DNA of 64,000 bases from Ignelater luminosus (GCA_011009095.1 VTPC01000791.1:186001-250000), one strand, 5' to 3'. Positions 12,244 through 25,612 are shown, counted from the stretch's first letter. Translations and numbers: made by a program. Notes: generated from the sequence alone by a model not told the origin.

Positions 12244-12591
12244 TTATAGGGACCAATGAAGTCCACGTTCACCCGAGATAGGGTGTTTAACTTGCGCAAT
12301 AACCATCAATGCGCCCATAAGATCACTAGAAAACAACGTGTCCATCAATAGCGTTTTGGACACGAATCCCGAATACTCGAGTACTTGGACCAGGGTAATT
12401 GCCAGATCATCTAAATGCAGATAATTACTTGCGATTTTAAAACTTCGATTTGCTAGACATTTGGCTAGATCTTTCTTGATCTTGAAATAAGGTACAGCAA
12501 AAATGCACATATGCCTATTCGAACAACCACCCTCCGTTGCGCACACTGCAGTACGAATAAGGAACTGCATCCCATACAATGGAAATGTCAT
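12244..12591 (-). CDS. Unrecognised 115-codon ORF, doubtful
   Basis: An open frame of 115 codons starts at an ATG (12591) and has a more balanced composition than its surroundings. I recognise no domain, signal peptide or membrane segment. There is no splice-site arrangement linking it to neighbours, and it lies just downstream of a decayed hAT element on the same strand. It could be an exon fragment, a piece of an unknown transposon, or chance. I list it because it is the longest unexplained open frame in this part of the window. Confidence 0.15.
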   Translation of the reverse strand: MTFPLYGMQFLIRTAVCATEGGCSNRHMCIFAVPYFKIKKDLAKCLANRSFKIASNYLHLDDLAITLVQVLEYSGFVSKTLLMDTLFSSDLMGALMVIAQVKHPISGERGLHWSL

Positions 12592-12799
12592 ACTGCAAAG
12601 TCGGCTTCTGTCTCAGCAAAAAAAAGGAACTGCTTCAAGCGCTTTCACACAAAATAACCATATGCCGCTAGGTTCCTAGTTAGTCACCACAAGAGACCTC
12701 CATATTTCCAAAGCAAGGGCAGCGCTAAAATTCTTTTTGTCATAATCTGTACTCTCTTATGGCTAATAAATGCATTTTAGTAAAAAAAGTTACTTCTTA

Positions 12800-14753
12800 C
12801 AAAAAAAATAATTCCATCCTGAAAGGGTTAGGTTGCAACGTTCACTTTTTGTTCCAGTTACATGTGTGTATTCGAGATACTCACTCTGAGCTCCTTTTCT
12901 GTTTGAAGTTTGTTTCTATATATTTAGATTTTAAAAGGTAACAGTATCCGAAGCGTTTTTACTTTAATACGAGAATAATTGCAAGACAGTTTAGTCCAGA
13001 AATCTGTTACAGACTTAATAGAAAGATTTGATTTTTCTGGGCTACTTGAAGAAAGATTTGTCAGTTGTTCTTCTTCTTGCAATGACATGCCGGTAAGTGC
13101 ATTGTCAAATGGTTTTTCTTTTATTATTTGCTATTTCATAACTGTATTCTCATACCAAAAGCCTTGACCCTTTTACTTATATTAAATCTATTTGAATTAT
13201 TTCCCTAAAGTTGAAGATTGAGCGAATTGCGTTTTTCGAATATGCCTACTAAGTAGGAGAACTTCATTAAAAATAACTTGCATGCTGATAACCCTCCTTG
13301 CTTAAGCATATCGCTATTTCATTTCTCAATTCGTAAACGCGCTTGAACATCTTACCGCGTGACAACCATCTGGATGAAGAATAAAACAACAATGATTTAC
13401 GTTCAACTCACACATCTCCTCACAGAGCAGCAAAAATCCTTAATTTTATCAATAACTACTGTCAAAACAATATTTAGCCCAGGACTTAGCAATTTTGATG
13501 CTAAAGCTTCCCGATGATTCATGCAGTGTGTCCAGGCTACTCCTGGAGATTTCTTCCTCCCAAGTGCTTGTAAACTGTTATATCTAAGAGGCATGGCTTG
13601 AACTCTATCAGTGCAAACTCTACCACAATATTTCCACTGCAAGTTTGCGCTGACAATAGCATCATTTGTAATTCTGAACAATTCGATGCCAGTTGCTCTT
13701 TCTTCTATAGGTTTGCAAAATAGCAAGTCCTCAACTACTGTAGCACCCTGACAGAACCTGATATAGCAAATCGAATGGAAATCGTTACTGCTGTCTGCTG
13801 CTTCATCGAGTTATATGGCAAATAATTTTCCAACTAATTCAAGCTGTTGCTGAATAGCTACAGACATATCGTTAATTCTTCGGCAAATTGTATCGTCTGA
13901 CAGAAGAATCTTCTTAAGTTGTATAGCACAGCTTTCACCAAACATTGTTTCTGCAATGTCTGTAGCAGCTGGTAGAATAAGTAGTTCTGCAATCGTATGT
14001 GGCTTTTTACATTTGGCTATTTTATAAACCACTTTATGTACTATGCCAATTAAGCTTTTCCGTTTACTGTGGAAATTTGACTTCTGTTTCTCGAAAGATC
14101 CGAGTTTCTCTGCAAAATATTCACGGGGCTTATCAATATATTCTTTGTGCAGGGCTTCTGAATGCCTTTTCAAGTTTCATTCTATCTGCAGCCAAAAGTT
14201 TGAAACAAATAATGCATTGAGGTTTTTTCTTCACCACTTATTTCAGTGCTTGTAAAACCGAAATTTAAATACGCTTGTCCATATTTTTGTTTTTAATTTT
14301 ATAATAGAATTAGCACAGAGACTGGACGTTGTTGATTAAGTATAAGCTTCTTCATCTTCAATCTTACATTTGCCTCCGATTAAAATTGCCGCTATCCATA
14401 TTTACTACACATGTAACGTAAATATAGTTTCTTCTCAGCGTTGAAACTCCAAGTGACACAGTCTCTTATGTAACGCAGTTGCAATAGAACAACTAACAAC
14501 TCACGACCAGATGCGCTGCTTATATAACCGCCTATTCTCGATCCAGAAAGTTCGAGACTCACCGGTATCTGTCGCGAATATTCGCGTAACAGTTAAATCA
14601 CGTAATAGTACGGTGCGACTGCACTACATAGGCAGCGATACTTAGCTTTGTCAAATCAAGTTTAAATTACCGAGTATTTTATATTATGCAAGGGGCGCAG
14701 AATTATTCAAGATAAAAAAGGGGACGCGAAATATGAAAGAGTGAGAACCACTG
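12800..14753 (-). mobile_element. Decayed hAT transposon, SCAND3/ZBED5-like
   Basis: The minus strand from about 14290 down to 12840 reads as a hAT-type transposase of the kind annotated as SCAN domain-containing 3, FAM200 or ZBED5. In order it has a zinc-finger region (CIICFKLLAADRMK, near 14230), the stretch ALHKEYIDKPREYF, a long middle part at 14173-13403, and the C-terminal phrase RNKLQ..KEL near 12930. The frame is interrupted by several stops and frameshifts. Part of the C-terminal dimerisation segment is missing compared with the copy at 22663-23335. The 5' terminus is visible as cagtggttctcac read from 14753 leftwards and matches the end at 24098. The 3' terminus was not found. It is clearly inactive. 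Confidence 0.75.
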
Positions 14754-15985
14754 GATTACATCCTGTATAAAAGGAGGTTGGCAAGATTCGTATGAACTTG
14801 TAATGCATCATATTTCAAACTGCTTGTTTTTGTAATAAATATAAACATTTCTAAAAATTTAGATTGACAGCAAATAGGTACCCCAAAATGAGATTGGAAG
14901 AATACTAGTTTTGTAATCTCAAGATGCAAAGTTGCACTGAGCAATAAAACAGAAGCTTACAACATTAATTTTATCTATAAATGAACAAACACCATAACAA
15001 ACCTAAGTAATTACATTTTATGTAGAAGATTAAAACTAAAAATATACTTATTATTTATTTACTCCGCTGTCACTTTATATTTTATTATTAAAATAAGCTT
15101 ATTATAAAAAATTATTGTAAACAAGTAAGTATAATTATGGAAAATATAAATTACCAGTCAGAGAAAGTAAATGTATTGATTCTAAATTCCAAGTTTGTTA
15201 TAAATAGAAAAAAACTAGAAAATAAAAAAAACATTCTCTCTTCCTGGCTCTTGAACTGGCCAGGAACTATAAACTAATAAATAAGTACCTAATTTTAGAT
15301 TTTGCTTTGTACATTGTAATAGTTTTAAGATACAAATGATGAATAGTGTTAAATCTTCCTGGGTCTAATTTTTAACTTGGCAAAATCCACTGGATCATCA
15401 GTTGATACTGGAGAAGACTGGCTAATATTTATAATCTTAAATCAAACAATACCCACATAATCTGCTAGCCTATTTATCCTACCTTTACCAAAGAAAAACT
15501 AAAAAAAAAAAGATTAAGACTTGCTATTTAGCTACCTTTAATATAATAAATAAACAGTATTCTTTTTAAAGTGCTATAATAAAGTACCTAAGCATCTGTT
15601 TTTGATTTTAGTTTAGCAATCTCAAAATAGAATCACATCAAAATGAAGTGTGACATGTATTTATGGTGTACCGTTGCTATTGTTATAAATAACTTCTACA
15701 CATTCTATACTTTTTTATTATAGAAATCAGAACAGGCGATAACATAACAGTGCAAATTGAATTTTTCAACAAGTTACCAAATGAAACATTTAGGTTAAGT
15801 ATCTGTCACTTAAATGACAGAACTGTTGACAGAAAATTATTATTATTAAAAAAGAATTATAATATTCTCAATTAATATCTTATTTATTAACTATCACTAT
15901 TTTATGAGAAAAAGGTAATATTTAAAAGTATTTTTACACTGTAACATTTGTTGCTGCTCTTCCAATTTTTTTTAATTACCTGTTT
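14754..15985. other. AT-rich intergenic stretch downstream of PDCD6
   Basis: No gene, terminus or strong repeat is recognised. Only short biased ORFs occur. Confidence 0.5.
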
Positions 15986-15988
15986 TAC

Positions 15989-16037
15989 TTCCTGAATTAT
16001 CCCTATCGAATGAGTGGAAACAGAGCACCAAAATCTT
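15989..16037 (-). pseudogene. Partial, internally deleted copy of PDCD6 exon 3
   Basis: The plus-strand sequence cctgaattatccctatc, then gagtggaaac, then agagcaccaaaatctt reproduces two pieces of PDCD6 exon 3 (about 16809-16843 and 16871-16887). Roughly 28 bp between them are missing and a few bases differ. On the minus strand the first piece still reads FDRDNSG, the third EF-hand loop, but the missing segment throws the two pieces out of frame. It lies about 310 bp beyond the stop codon of the intact gene and in the same orientation. It is too short for a functional alternative exon. Confidence 0.7.
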
Positions 16038-16350
16038 AGAGACAAAAATTAATATATACAAAGCTTCAACGTCCTGTTACAGTGCTTTGTATCCTAGGAA
16101 AATCAGCAAGTAAATAAAGTTAGCAAACCCAACGTCACCAACATCTAAATAATCATTCAATGAAATAGATGTACGTATTATGTAAGAAAGAAAATTTACG
16201 TTATAATGAGAAACAAGAATAAGAAAATAATTTAATATAATATTTTCAAACATTCAAAGGTTATACATTAGAGATACAAGAATTAAAGATAGCTCCAATA
16301 TTATAACATCTAACAGCATACAAATGTTTTATACTTTTAATGGAAAAAGC

Positions 16351-17234
<884 letters not shown>

Positions 17235-18230
17235 TTTCTTATCGGTAAACCTCCAGTAAATAATATTTCTTAACTATTAAATGTGTTTTAGTGCATTAAA
17301 AAGCGCACTTTAAACAATACCACGCCTTGACACACCAGTATTATTGTCTGGTATGCTCTAGTTGATCACCGACACGACCGACACTAACCGACACCGAATT
17401 AGCGAGTTCCAAAATTGATGTATTTATCGTATGGTTGTGTATTTCACATTCTTTCACAATCACTTTGAGGCTAACAGTTTTGAAGCCAGTCAGGATCGCA
17501 CCACGTGGAATCAGACGACTTTCAAAATTAAAAACTAGTCATAAAATAAAAATTTGAGGTAAAATTGGAGTTAACCAGAAAGTTAGGTACGTAAATATTA
17601 TTATAATCGCGAGAGAAGATCACGTCACTAATTTGTGTTGGAAGTTCAGACATACCTTCTCGGCGCATTGATATATTTGATGCATGTTAGACAAAGCTAA
17701 ATGTATGAACGCACCGAGTGAAGTGACGGAAGTTGCAATATAAATTAATGACGCAAGGACCGTTTCTCATGATTACAATAATATGTAACATATTTGTCTT
17801 TAGTGAGTCAACATAATATTCAACATTTTCGTATATAAAAATTAGTCATGCCTTAAATTTAAAAATTAAGGCACGTCACAATTTTATAGTAGAAGGTAGC
17901 ACATTCACCTCTGGTTTATGGTTCATAATAATAAAATTCAATTGTTTTCGTAATGTTGTGACAAAAATAGCAGGTTTGTTTGTTTGTCTGCTGGAATCTG
18001 CTGCGTTTGTTTGTATACTACAGCACGAAACAAACATGTTTGTTATTTGCAGCAAGCAAATCCTGTTGAACCTGATGGTACTCGGGTGTTCAAGCAAATC
18101 AAGCACAAAAAAAATCCTTTAGATTGTAGCGTACTTACATTTGCATCTAACCTCAAACTTTATTGATAGCAATTGCAGTAGTTGGTTTTTCTCTGGATAT
18201 CTTTAATAAAAAGAATAACAAAATAATTTC
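17235..18230. other. Upstream region of PDCD6, presumed 5' UTR and promoter
   Basis: This stretch is directly upstream of the PDCD6 start on the minus strand. It is moderately AT-rich with a few CpG-containing patches around 17345-17400 (a direct repeat of accgacac, about 17364-17395). No TATA box is convincing. Small ORFs near 17876-18166 show no family resemblance. Confidence 0.4.
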
Positions 18231-18432
18231 TACAGGGTGTTCAACAATTGGTGAAACAGCTTCACGTAGAAACATTCCCAAACTAAAACTGAGAAGAAAA
18301 GTTCTGTACGAAAATGTTCGTCGATATCTCCTTTTTCCTGACGAGCCAATCAAAGTTGGAAATGTTAAACAAGAAATACTCCGTAAAATAAGAAATCGGC
18401 ATTGGTTACACCTCGCACTAGCATTATTATGA
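18230..18432 (+). repeat. Fragment starting with acagggtgttc terminus
   Basis: It begins with acagggtgttcaacaattgg, which resembles the ends at 8269 and 48360 (acaaggtgttctaaaattgg). A 89-codon open frame (18163-18432) runs through it, but I recognise no domain and the frame crosses the terminus. I read it as a piece of an unclassified transposon. Confidence 0.35.
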
Positions 18433-18481
18433 AATATGTAAAATAACAGTAAATTCTAAAATTTTATATTTTATTCAACTG

Positions 18482-20470
18482 ATGCTACCAGGCACGAGAT
18501 GCAAGAACACACTGACCATCCTTACGAGCGCGCAGGTAGGGATGTGCCCTGAAAACTATTTATATGCCGCATCCATTCATCCGCGAGTACAAGCTCTCCT
18601 CCTGTGTTCGCTGTTCGCTTCATCATGCATCCGCATCAGAAGACATCGCTCGCAACATCCTGTCCTGTGCCTCAACATCGGCCTTCTACAACTCCATCTT
18701 CGGCATAGCATCTGCTCGACAACACTGACCTTCGGCACAGCTGGGGTTATACAACGGGCTTTTTCAACTAGAACATTCTTATCAACTTTATTATAACTTC
18801 GACGCGCCGACCAGCAGCCGGAGCCTCTGCCAGTCGACCGATGCCCTTTTTACAGCATCTTTTACTCCAGCACAAGCCACGCCCACCAAGCACCGCCTAC
18901 ACTTCAGACACAGTACCAATCGCCGCCGCGCTCTGGAACACAAACTTGCCTTGCAAAACCGGACGCTATTCCACCATCCACGCTGCCAACGGCTGTCGCC
19001 CCTGCTGCTGCACCTCCAAAACCTAACTTTACAACTTCCAACGGCTAGCCCAGTGCTAATGAACAAGAACAACGAACATCTTCTGCCTCGCCAACCAGTT
19101 AATTCACTTATCACATCGGACCGAAGAAGTACTTCGATACTTATAACGGCCTCCTGCCTTCGGTGGGTAAATAACATTGAGAAGTCAAGAAGTGAAAGCT
19201 CGCTCTCTTGGCATTTCCTGCTTCAGCCACTGCTCGAGCAAGACATACACTGGGCGATGTCTCAGATTACATCTCATTACGATGGATCTTTCCAACAGGG
19301 CACTCCAACACTATCTCGATTCGTTTTCCTACACCAACATCACCGAAAACACTCGACACCAAGCACCTAATGAAAGAAAGGGAGACTTGGAGCCACCCCA
19401 GCTTACAGAAGATACCGACACAAAAAAAGCTCACCAAGAAACAGAGGCAGCGAAAGAACAAGAAGACCAGAAGGGAGCGCACTACCTCCCTCGCGACAGC
19501 GGCGCTGCCCCAACAGGTGTGGCCGGGACACCTGCGAAATCACTCCAGCAGGCATGGACTCTGCTGTCCTCGGGCAGTCCAGCTCATCTGTCGTGGAACG
19601 CGACCTAGCACCCCTTCAATCGCTGAGGATGGAATTGAACACACCTGCCGCCCCTCAGGAGAATCACGGTATGGCCACCAACACCAACTCCTATTCCGAG
19701 GTACTGCAACGAGACAGCGATCCGATGTCGTACGCCTCTTCTGTATCCGAACGGAGCACCGACTCCGACTCCGATTGCGAGACAAGGAGACCCCGTCACG
19801 TGTCTCCCAAGGGTGCCCCACATATTTCTTCACGCGAAGGACAAATGGTTCGGCACAAAGGCGAAAAACCTGCATGACAGTATAATGATCAAGCTGACGA
19901 CGGAATAAGACTACCTCGGATCCCCATGCCTCTGGCCCTCGTCCTCTTGGACAAGAGCGCCGATGCTAAGGAGACTTTACGGGCCATCGCGGTCCTCGGA
20001 CTGAGGGTGACCGTGGAATCCCTGCGGAAGAGAACTGCGGAAGGTCAATACCACCGCTGTCAAAGATTTGGCCACTTGCAACGATGCTGCAAAGCGTCCC
20101 CTATGTGCGAACTGTGGAGGACCACATCAGGCGAACTACAAGGGGTGCTCCCAGTATCCCCTGCTTTCACAAACTGGGGCCGTCCAGTTCCGTAACCCGA
20201 TTCACCAAGGCCACGGCAACAGACCGAACCGGCAAACCACCGACCTCGCCCCCGGCAAGGAGAGCGTGCCAGTCGTACCAGCGAGCACCACCAGTTCCCC
20301 GAACTGATTCAACTTTCTGGACGGTTTTGACTTCTCAAAGTCAGAAACCGCCATCGGAACCTTCGTCCAGGACGTCATGGCATCCCTCGGAGCCTAGAAA
20401 ACCAGAAGCCCATTTATCATCCAAGGGCCCGCTGCCACCAGCGTAAACATCAACACCCCTCTACAGTTGG
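18482..20470 (+). mobile_element. Jockey-type LINE, 5' region and ORF1 (truncated, decayed)
   Basis: A GC-rich block in an AT-rich window. ORF1 probably starts at the ATG at 19282 (MDLSNRALQHYLDSF). Its diagnostic part is the cysteine-rich C-terminus: YHRCQRFGHLQRCC at about 20046-20090, then LCANCGGPHQANYKGC at about 20101-20148, preceded by the phrase VLGLRVTVESLRKR. This is the Pre-C2HC and zinc-knuckle arrangement of gag-like ORF1 proteins in insect Jockey, X-element and TRAS-type LINEs, which bind RNA in the retrotransposition particle. The frame changes between the two knuckles and at least once upstream, so the copy is dead. ORF2 (endonuclease and reverse transcriptase) is absent. 18482-19281 is probably the LINE 5' UTR, by composition only. 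Confidence 0.75.
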
Positions 20471-20587
20471 TTACTACCACAAACGAAGTCTAGGTCCTCC
20501 ACAAGCCATGCAGGTTAACTGTTCATCAAGCTCGCTTTTTTGCTCTTGCCTCTTGCTCCTGCACCGCCCTTGAACCTTACTTGTAAG

Positions 20588-20785
20588 TTAAGGGACAAAA
20601 TATATCACACACTATTTTCTAATTCCGTGAGAAAAACAACCCATCGCACAATTATTTTGAGTAAATAAGATGCTCTTTGGTTATTTGTGAGGAAGACGAT
20701 CATTTTATTTACTTAAAATAATTGTACAATAACATGTTTTCCTCAAGAACATAAAACATAAAATCTGATTTATTTTGTCCCTTAA
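20588..20785. mobile_element. Palindromic MITE flanked by TTAA (198 bp)
   Basis: The two ends are reverse complements: ttaagggacaaaatatatca on the left and its near mirror tgatttattttgtcccttaa on the right. A second inner pair, acaattattttgagtaaata and its mirror, makes nearly the whole element a hairpin. TTAA at both ends fits the target choice of piggyBac-like or Kolobok-like elements. The superfamily cannot be decided from ends alone. It separates the LINE remnant from the Gypsy fossil. Confidence 0.75.
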
Positions 20786-20859
20786 TTTACCTTCTACCCT
20801 ATTCACCAGTCAAGACCACCCTAACCTCTACCAAAATTGCCTTTGATTTCGTATTAACT

Positions 20860-22640
20860 TTTTTTAACCCCTTTCTCAGAGCGCCGGAACCCCATTAGAT
20901 GACCAGCGCTTCTGCCACACCGACGCCAACGCCGCCCACCATCCTGCAACTGGGCTAGCCGTTGTCTCCATTGGCGATCCCAACTAGAGGCATAAAAAAT
21001 CTCACGGACGACAACAGGACGTGATGGAAACGCATTTCGGAGCCGGAACATCACAAAAGCATCCCGCTACAACAAAGACAACAGCGGTTAACGTCACGAC
21101 GCCACAATGGAACCAGCATCGGTAGCCGCTCCCGCGACGCCTGAGAATGAGGCCATCGCTTTGCTCCTGCGGCAACTAGCCGTATTGCAACAACAGCAAT
21201 CCACCGCAGCCGCGATCATCCAGTTGTTGGAATTTCATGGGCTGGACCATGAAGATCCGGAGAAGTTCCTCCAGGCCTATCTTGTGGCATTAAAGAATGT
21301 CGCGGAGGACCAGGTCCAGCATCGGATCGCCGTCCAGTTCCGCAGAGAAGCCGCAACCTGGTGGCGGCAACAGGTGGCTCTGACATAGTCTAAGAGACCT
21401 GAAGGCCGCTTTCCTCGAGAAATACAACAACCCAGTGAGATTGGTGCAACTGCAAACCGCTCTCTGGGGCGCACATCAAGCCGCGGAATTCATTAGAAAG
21501 AAACAGCTGCTAGCCCGCTTGGTCGCGCCAACCCTGCAGGATGTAGACCTGGTGACCTTATGTAAAGCCTTACTACGCGATGAGATCGCATCAACAACGG
21601 GGAAACGACGAGGGCGCCGCCCAGCGGCCAGTAGAAACCCCTCAGTAGACGCCGCTTCATCTACACAACCAGGGTGTAACTAGCTGACGACCGCCGTCGC
21701 TGCTGAACTCAACGACAACCCTTCTGGGAGAGGATACTCACACCCTCCTAGTAGCGCCCATCCAAACAACAAAAGAGAATCAACCGTCCAGTCGTCCGAG
21801 CCACCATCAAACCTGCCTCGCATCACGGCCACCTTAGCGGGCCAGCCAGTGGATATCCTCGTAAACACGGACAGCTTCGTGAGACAGCCGCCTTCGCTGC
21901 TCCTGTACAGCACTCCGAGTCGCTTTAGCTACAAACCCTGCCTTTACAAATTGGTTCACTGGCCAATAAGACGAAGTTCTTTGTTACCAACCACCTCCGT
22001 GAGACAGCAATCCTGGGCTACAAGTTTCTGGAGGAACAGCAGGCCATTATCGACACGACATGCCGATTTATCCATCTGGGCACCAACGAGCGGAGCACAA
22101 TTTATTACATCACCGGCCACAGCCGTCGCCACACCATGCCGCCGCCGCTGTCCCCGGAACAAGTCGAGCATCGGTTCCCTGCTGCCCTTCAGCCCCAACT
22201 TCAGCAGCTGCTCACGGACTTCCGAGCAGTCTTCAACGACTTTCCAAGGCCTTTCACCATCCAGACTATTACACACAAGATCCGAGTCAAGGAAAAAATT
22301 CCAGTAAGCGGCAGCGCCCGTATCGATATTCCGATATGAATGAATGAGCAGATACAGCAGATGCTGGCTGCCCGGATAACAGAGCCTTCGACGTCTGAGT
22401 ATGCGTCGCCAATACTAACAGTCAGCTAGGACAGCCACCATCGCTTCTGTGTCGACTACCGACGTCTCAACATGCTCACACAAGACGGTAATTCACGAGG
22501 CTATCTGCGACCTAGGTCAGGCGCGGGTCTTTTTCAACCCTCGACCTCCGATCCGACCACTGGCAGGTACCTTTGGAGGAAAGCAGCCGTCACTACACCG
22601 CCTTCCCAACACCCGACGGCGCTCTGTGAACATGTGAGAG
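20860..22640 (+). mobile_element. Ty3/Gypsy LTR retrotransposon fossil
   Basis: GC-rich plus-strand remnant with its parts in the normal order. There is a gag region (about 21107-21680) with PEKFLQAYL and AATWWRQQ, typical of the Retrotrans_gag fold. An aspartic-protease-like stretch near 21828-21885 (ATLAGQPVDILVNT) follows. Then comes the beginning of a reverse transcriptase region (about 22130-22640), recognisable by EQVEHRFPAALQPQLQQLL and DFPRPFTI. No LTRs were identified on either side. The element is broken with several breaks and is old. It is followed directly by a hAT fragment. Confidence 0.8.
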
Positions 22641-22662
22641 CTGAACATAAATTGGTCACATG

Positions 22663-24098
22663 GTAAGGTGTTCAAACGCGTCTACGAAGTACGAACTGAG
22701 AAATGACATAACGATATTCTTGAGCAGAGGGTCATAGGCATGTGAAAGAATTCTATAACAAGTTATTTTGAATGAAGCTCTCCTACTTAGTTGACACATT
22801 CAATAAACTTGATTCACTCAGTCTTCAGCTTCAGAGATATAACACAAATAGATTTGATTTAAGTGAAAGCGTCAAGGAGTTTTGTAAAAGAATACAATTA
22901 TGGAATAGCAAAATAAAAGAAAACTGTTTTGAGATGTTTCCCACAATGTGTGAATTTATCCAGAGTTACCCACCGGAAGAGAATCATAAAAAAGTGTTGT
23001 TAGTGGAGGGTCAATTAGAGAACTTGAGCACTAATTTCTGCAAATGCTTTTTTACAGAAGAAGACATTAAATTGTGTGACTGGAATTGGGTAATAAATCC
23101 ATTTGACAGTATGCCTACTGGCCTGTAGAAGAACCGATAGATCTTGCTTCAAGTAGCTCAGAAAAATCAAATTTTGTTTATTAAACCTTTAACAAATTTC
23201 CAGGCTGAACTCTCTTGCAATGATTCTCTTATTAAAGCAAAAGCGCTGCGGATACTATTACCTTTTCCCACTTCTTACCTGTGTGAAATTGGTTTTTCTG
23301 CTGTAGCTGCTTTAAAATCTATATAAAAACAAACTTCAAATAGAAAAGGAGCTCAGGGTGAGTGTAATCTTGGAATTAAACAGAATTTTTCTTCAACAAT
23401 TTAATTTCAATAAAGAAGTCGAGGTCATTGCAATGCATTAAAAAATGCAGTCATTATCATTGTGTCACATTTCATAAATGAAACAATGTGCTAACAAGCA
23501 GCGTTTGCAAGTTTATTAGCGCAACATAAATAAAATGTCTCAACTTACTTGCTATTCTAGCTAAAATAAACTATTATAGTAAATACAAAAAGTTTAGGTC
23601 ATTGAAAAGATAAACTAGATTTGTAAAATGTAGAATTGCAGAATTGTATATTTTAATTGCTACCTAGTTTTTTAATTGTATCATATCAGCAGTTATTTTT
23701 TGTATATAAACAAAAGGCGGGAATTAAGAAATCAGTATTATCATTTAATTGGTTTTACTCAATCTATGTATTACTGCTATAGGTCTTACCATTAGCTTGA
23801 AAGGGACATGAGACTGTGTTCCTGGCATACTAGATACAACAGATTGACCTTAAAAAAGTTGATCTCACATCACAATCTCCGGACTAAGTCTCGTATATTG
23901 TTCAGTGAGTATCTCGAATATAAAACCAAACCTGGACAGACTGTGTATTTAAAAGCAGGCACATATTAATCATTAGAAATGTTTTATATATTTGAATGCT
24001 TTCATTGTGATTATATTTTAAATTAATAAAAAAATATATATGATGGCTTGTTTTGTTCATTTATTTGACGCACACGCCTCACAGTTTGAGAACCACTG
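22663..24098 (+). mobile_element. hAT transposon, C-terminal coding part and 3' end
   Basis: The same family as the minus-strand copy at 12800-14753, shown by the shared stretch aaacttcaaa.agaaaaggagctcag (near 23325-23355 here). The coding part reads VFKRVYE at about 22670, then KLSYLVDTFNKLDSLSLQLQ at 22772, DWNWVINPFD near 23080 and FPTSYLCEIGFSAVAALKS near 23265-23322. The last is the hAT C-terminal dimerisation motif. At least two stops or frameshifts interrupt it. The 3' terminus is the mirror of cagtggttctcaaactgtga, ending at 24098. N-terminal zinc finger and catalytic region are missing, so the element is dead. Confidence 0.75.
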
Positions 24099-25557
24099 GC
24101 CTAGGCCATGTAAAAGCAACTGACTAGATCAAAAAAGCTGTGTTATGCATATTTCAGACTTGTCATGCTATCTTTTCAGCTTTTGCTCTTAACAAATTGT
24201 TATATACATTAATTTTGCATTTTAAACGGCAAACTGTTTCCACTTCCCGTTACATTTAATTAGAGTTTATATGACAAAGTGCACGTTTTATCGCCTCAAG
24301 ATTCAAATTGAAGCACCCTGTATACTCTGCTTTATAAGATGTTTAAGTATCTGTAATAAAACAAAGTTGAAAAATGATGTTATCATTAAAAAGGCTTAGA
24401 AATTGCTTTGAGAAATTTTTAGAATTTAATATGACATTAACAAACAACTAATAATTCTTTAATATTAGCAGCAATAATTGAAGACACGAGGAAATCAGAA
24501 TGACTTTTCTAAATTGTTTGATATGTTTATCTTAAATGGCAAACAATTCATACATGTAACATGTACATTTTCAAAAAGAAGCTGCACAGATTTCAGTGTG
24601 CAGCCTGTTATCCTACGACTTACCTGCCTTACACGTCCCACTGATACTACATACTAGCATACTCTTCAATGTCATTTCTGTTAATTTCAATTTGGTAAAA
24701 AACAAGTGGCTATAAATCTTAAACTTCAAATCGGTTCAACCATTTCTAAACAAAGGCTCTTGAAATACACTGCTAGTTCATCACACATAAAATCATACAA
24801 GTCACTGATCATTACTATTTGTTCTTCTCATTATTGCAGCACTATCGTTTTAATGGTATGTATTGAAAGAGACAAATCTACTTAAATTTATAGTATTAAA
24901 ATTTAATTAAAAGAGCTATATACATAATACAAAACCACTTACAGGTTTACATAGTGTATGATCTGTTTGTTTAATTACTGTTCTAACACTTTTTATTTTA
25001 GATTTCTTTTATTCTTCCGCTTACAGGTAACAACACACTAGTGGTAGCACCGTGATTCAGGAAATTATCTACAATAAATCTTCTCGGAATTTAAGTCAAA
25101 TTGATTTATTTTAAAAGAGTTTATTCATGGGAATCACTAGGGTATTTCAATCTTTTTTTCAGTTACAATAATTCTTGATTAAAACAAAATTTATATTACA
25201 TTTGCACTTTAATTGGAGGTAAAATTATCATTTTGGATTGAAAAAGGTAAAATAATATACAAATACAAATAAATATTTCAGTATCCCACAATAATAGTAA
25301 ATCAGAATAATAATAAACACAATATTATTAATATTATTATTATTATTACTGATGTTTGTAGCGTATGTTTATCATCCCACTCTTTTTAAATTACATGTGT
25401 TTAGTGGTAAAAAAGTCCAACAAAACCAAAAATTTTTAAAGCAGTGTAAATTTAAAAAACATTATCAATTGTTTGTAACAGGTAACCTATTATGAATTAA
25501 CATTATTTGAAGTCTCTGTTTTCACAGCAGTAGTAACCATCCATAATTCGACGGATG
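24099..25557. other. AT-rich intergenic stretch downstream of NAA15
   Basis: No gene is recognised. A lone caccctgtatac (about 24314) resembles an end of the acagggtgt family. An att-rich low-complexity run lies near 25320-25350. Confidence 0.5.
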
Positions 25558-25558
25558 A

Positions 25559-25583
25559 TTTATTCTCAAGCACTAAATTTATT
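25559..25583 (-). terminator. Two candidate polyadenylation signals for NAA15
   Basis: On the minus strand AATAAA occurs at 25583-25578 and at 25564-25559, that is 30 and 49 bp after the NAA15 stop codon. Either could serve. The evidence is position and hexamer only. Confidence 0.4.
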
Positions 25584-25612
25584 CCCTTGAGTCTGGGTTT
25601 AGGCAAATGGCA

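Noticed and set aside
13999-14255. Plus-strand ORFs of 70 and 73 codons
   Set aside because: Antisense shadows of the minus-strand hAT transposase.
18163-18432. 89-codon plus-strand ORF
   Set aside because: It crosses the acagggtgtt element terminus and shows no domain, so it is most likely chance.
18791-19885. Many ORFs of 100 to 225 codons on both strands
   Set aside because: GC-rich LINE sequence yields open shadow frames. Only the frame from 19282 and the zinc-knuckle frames around 20043-20148 fit a known protein type.
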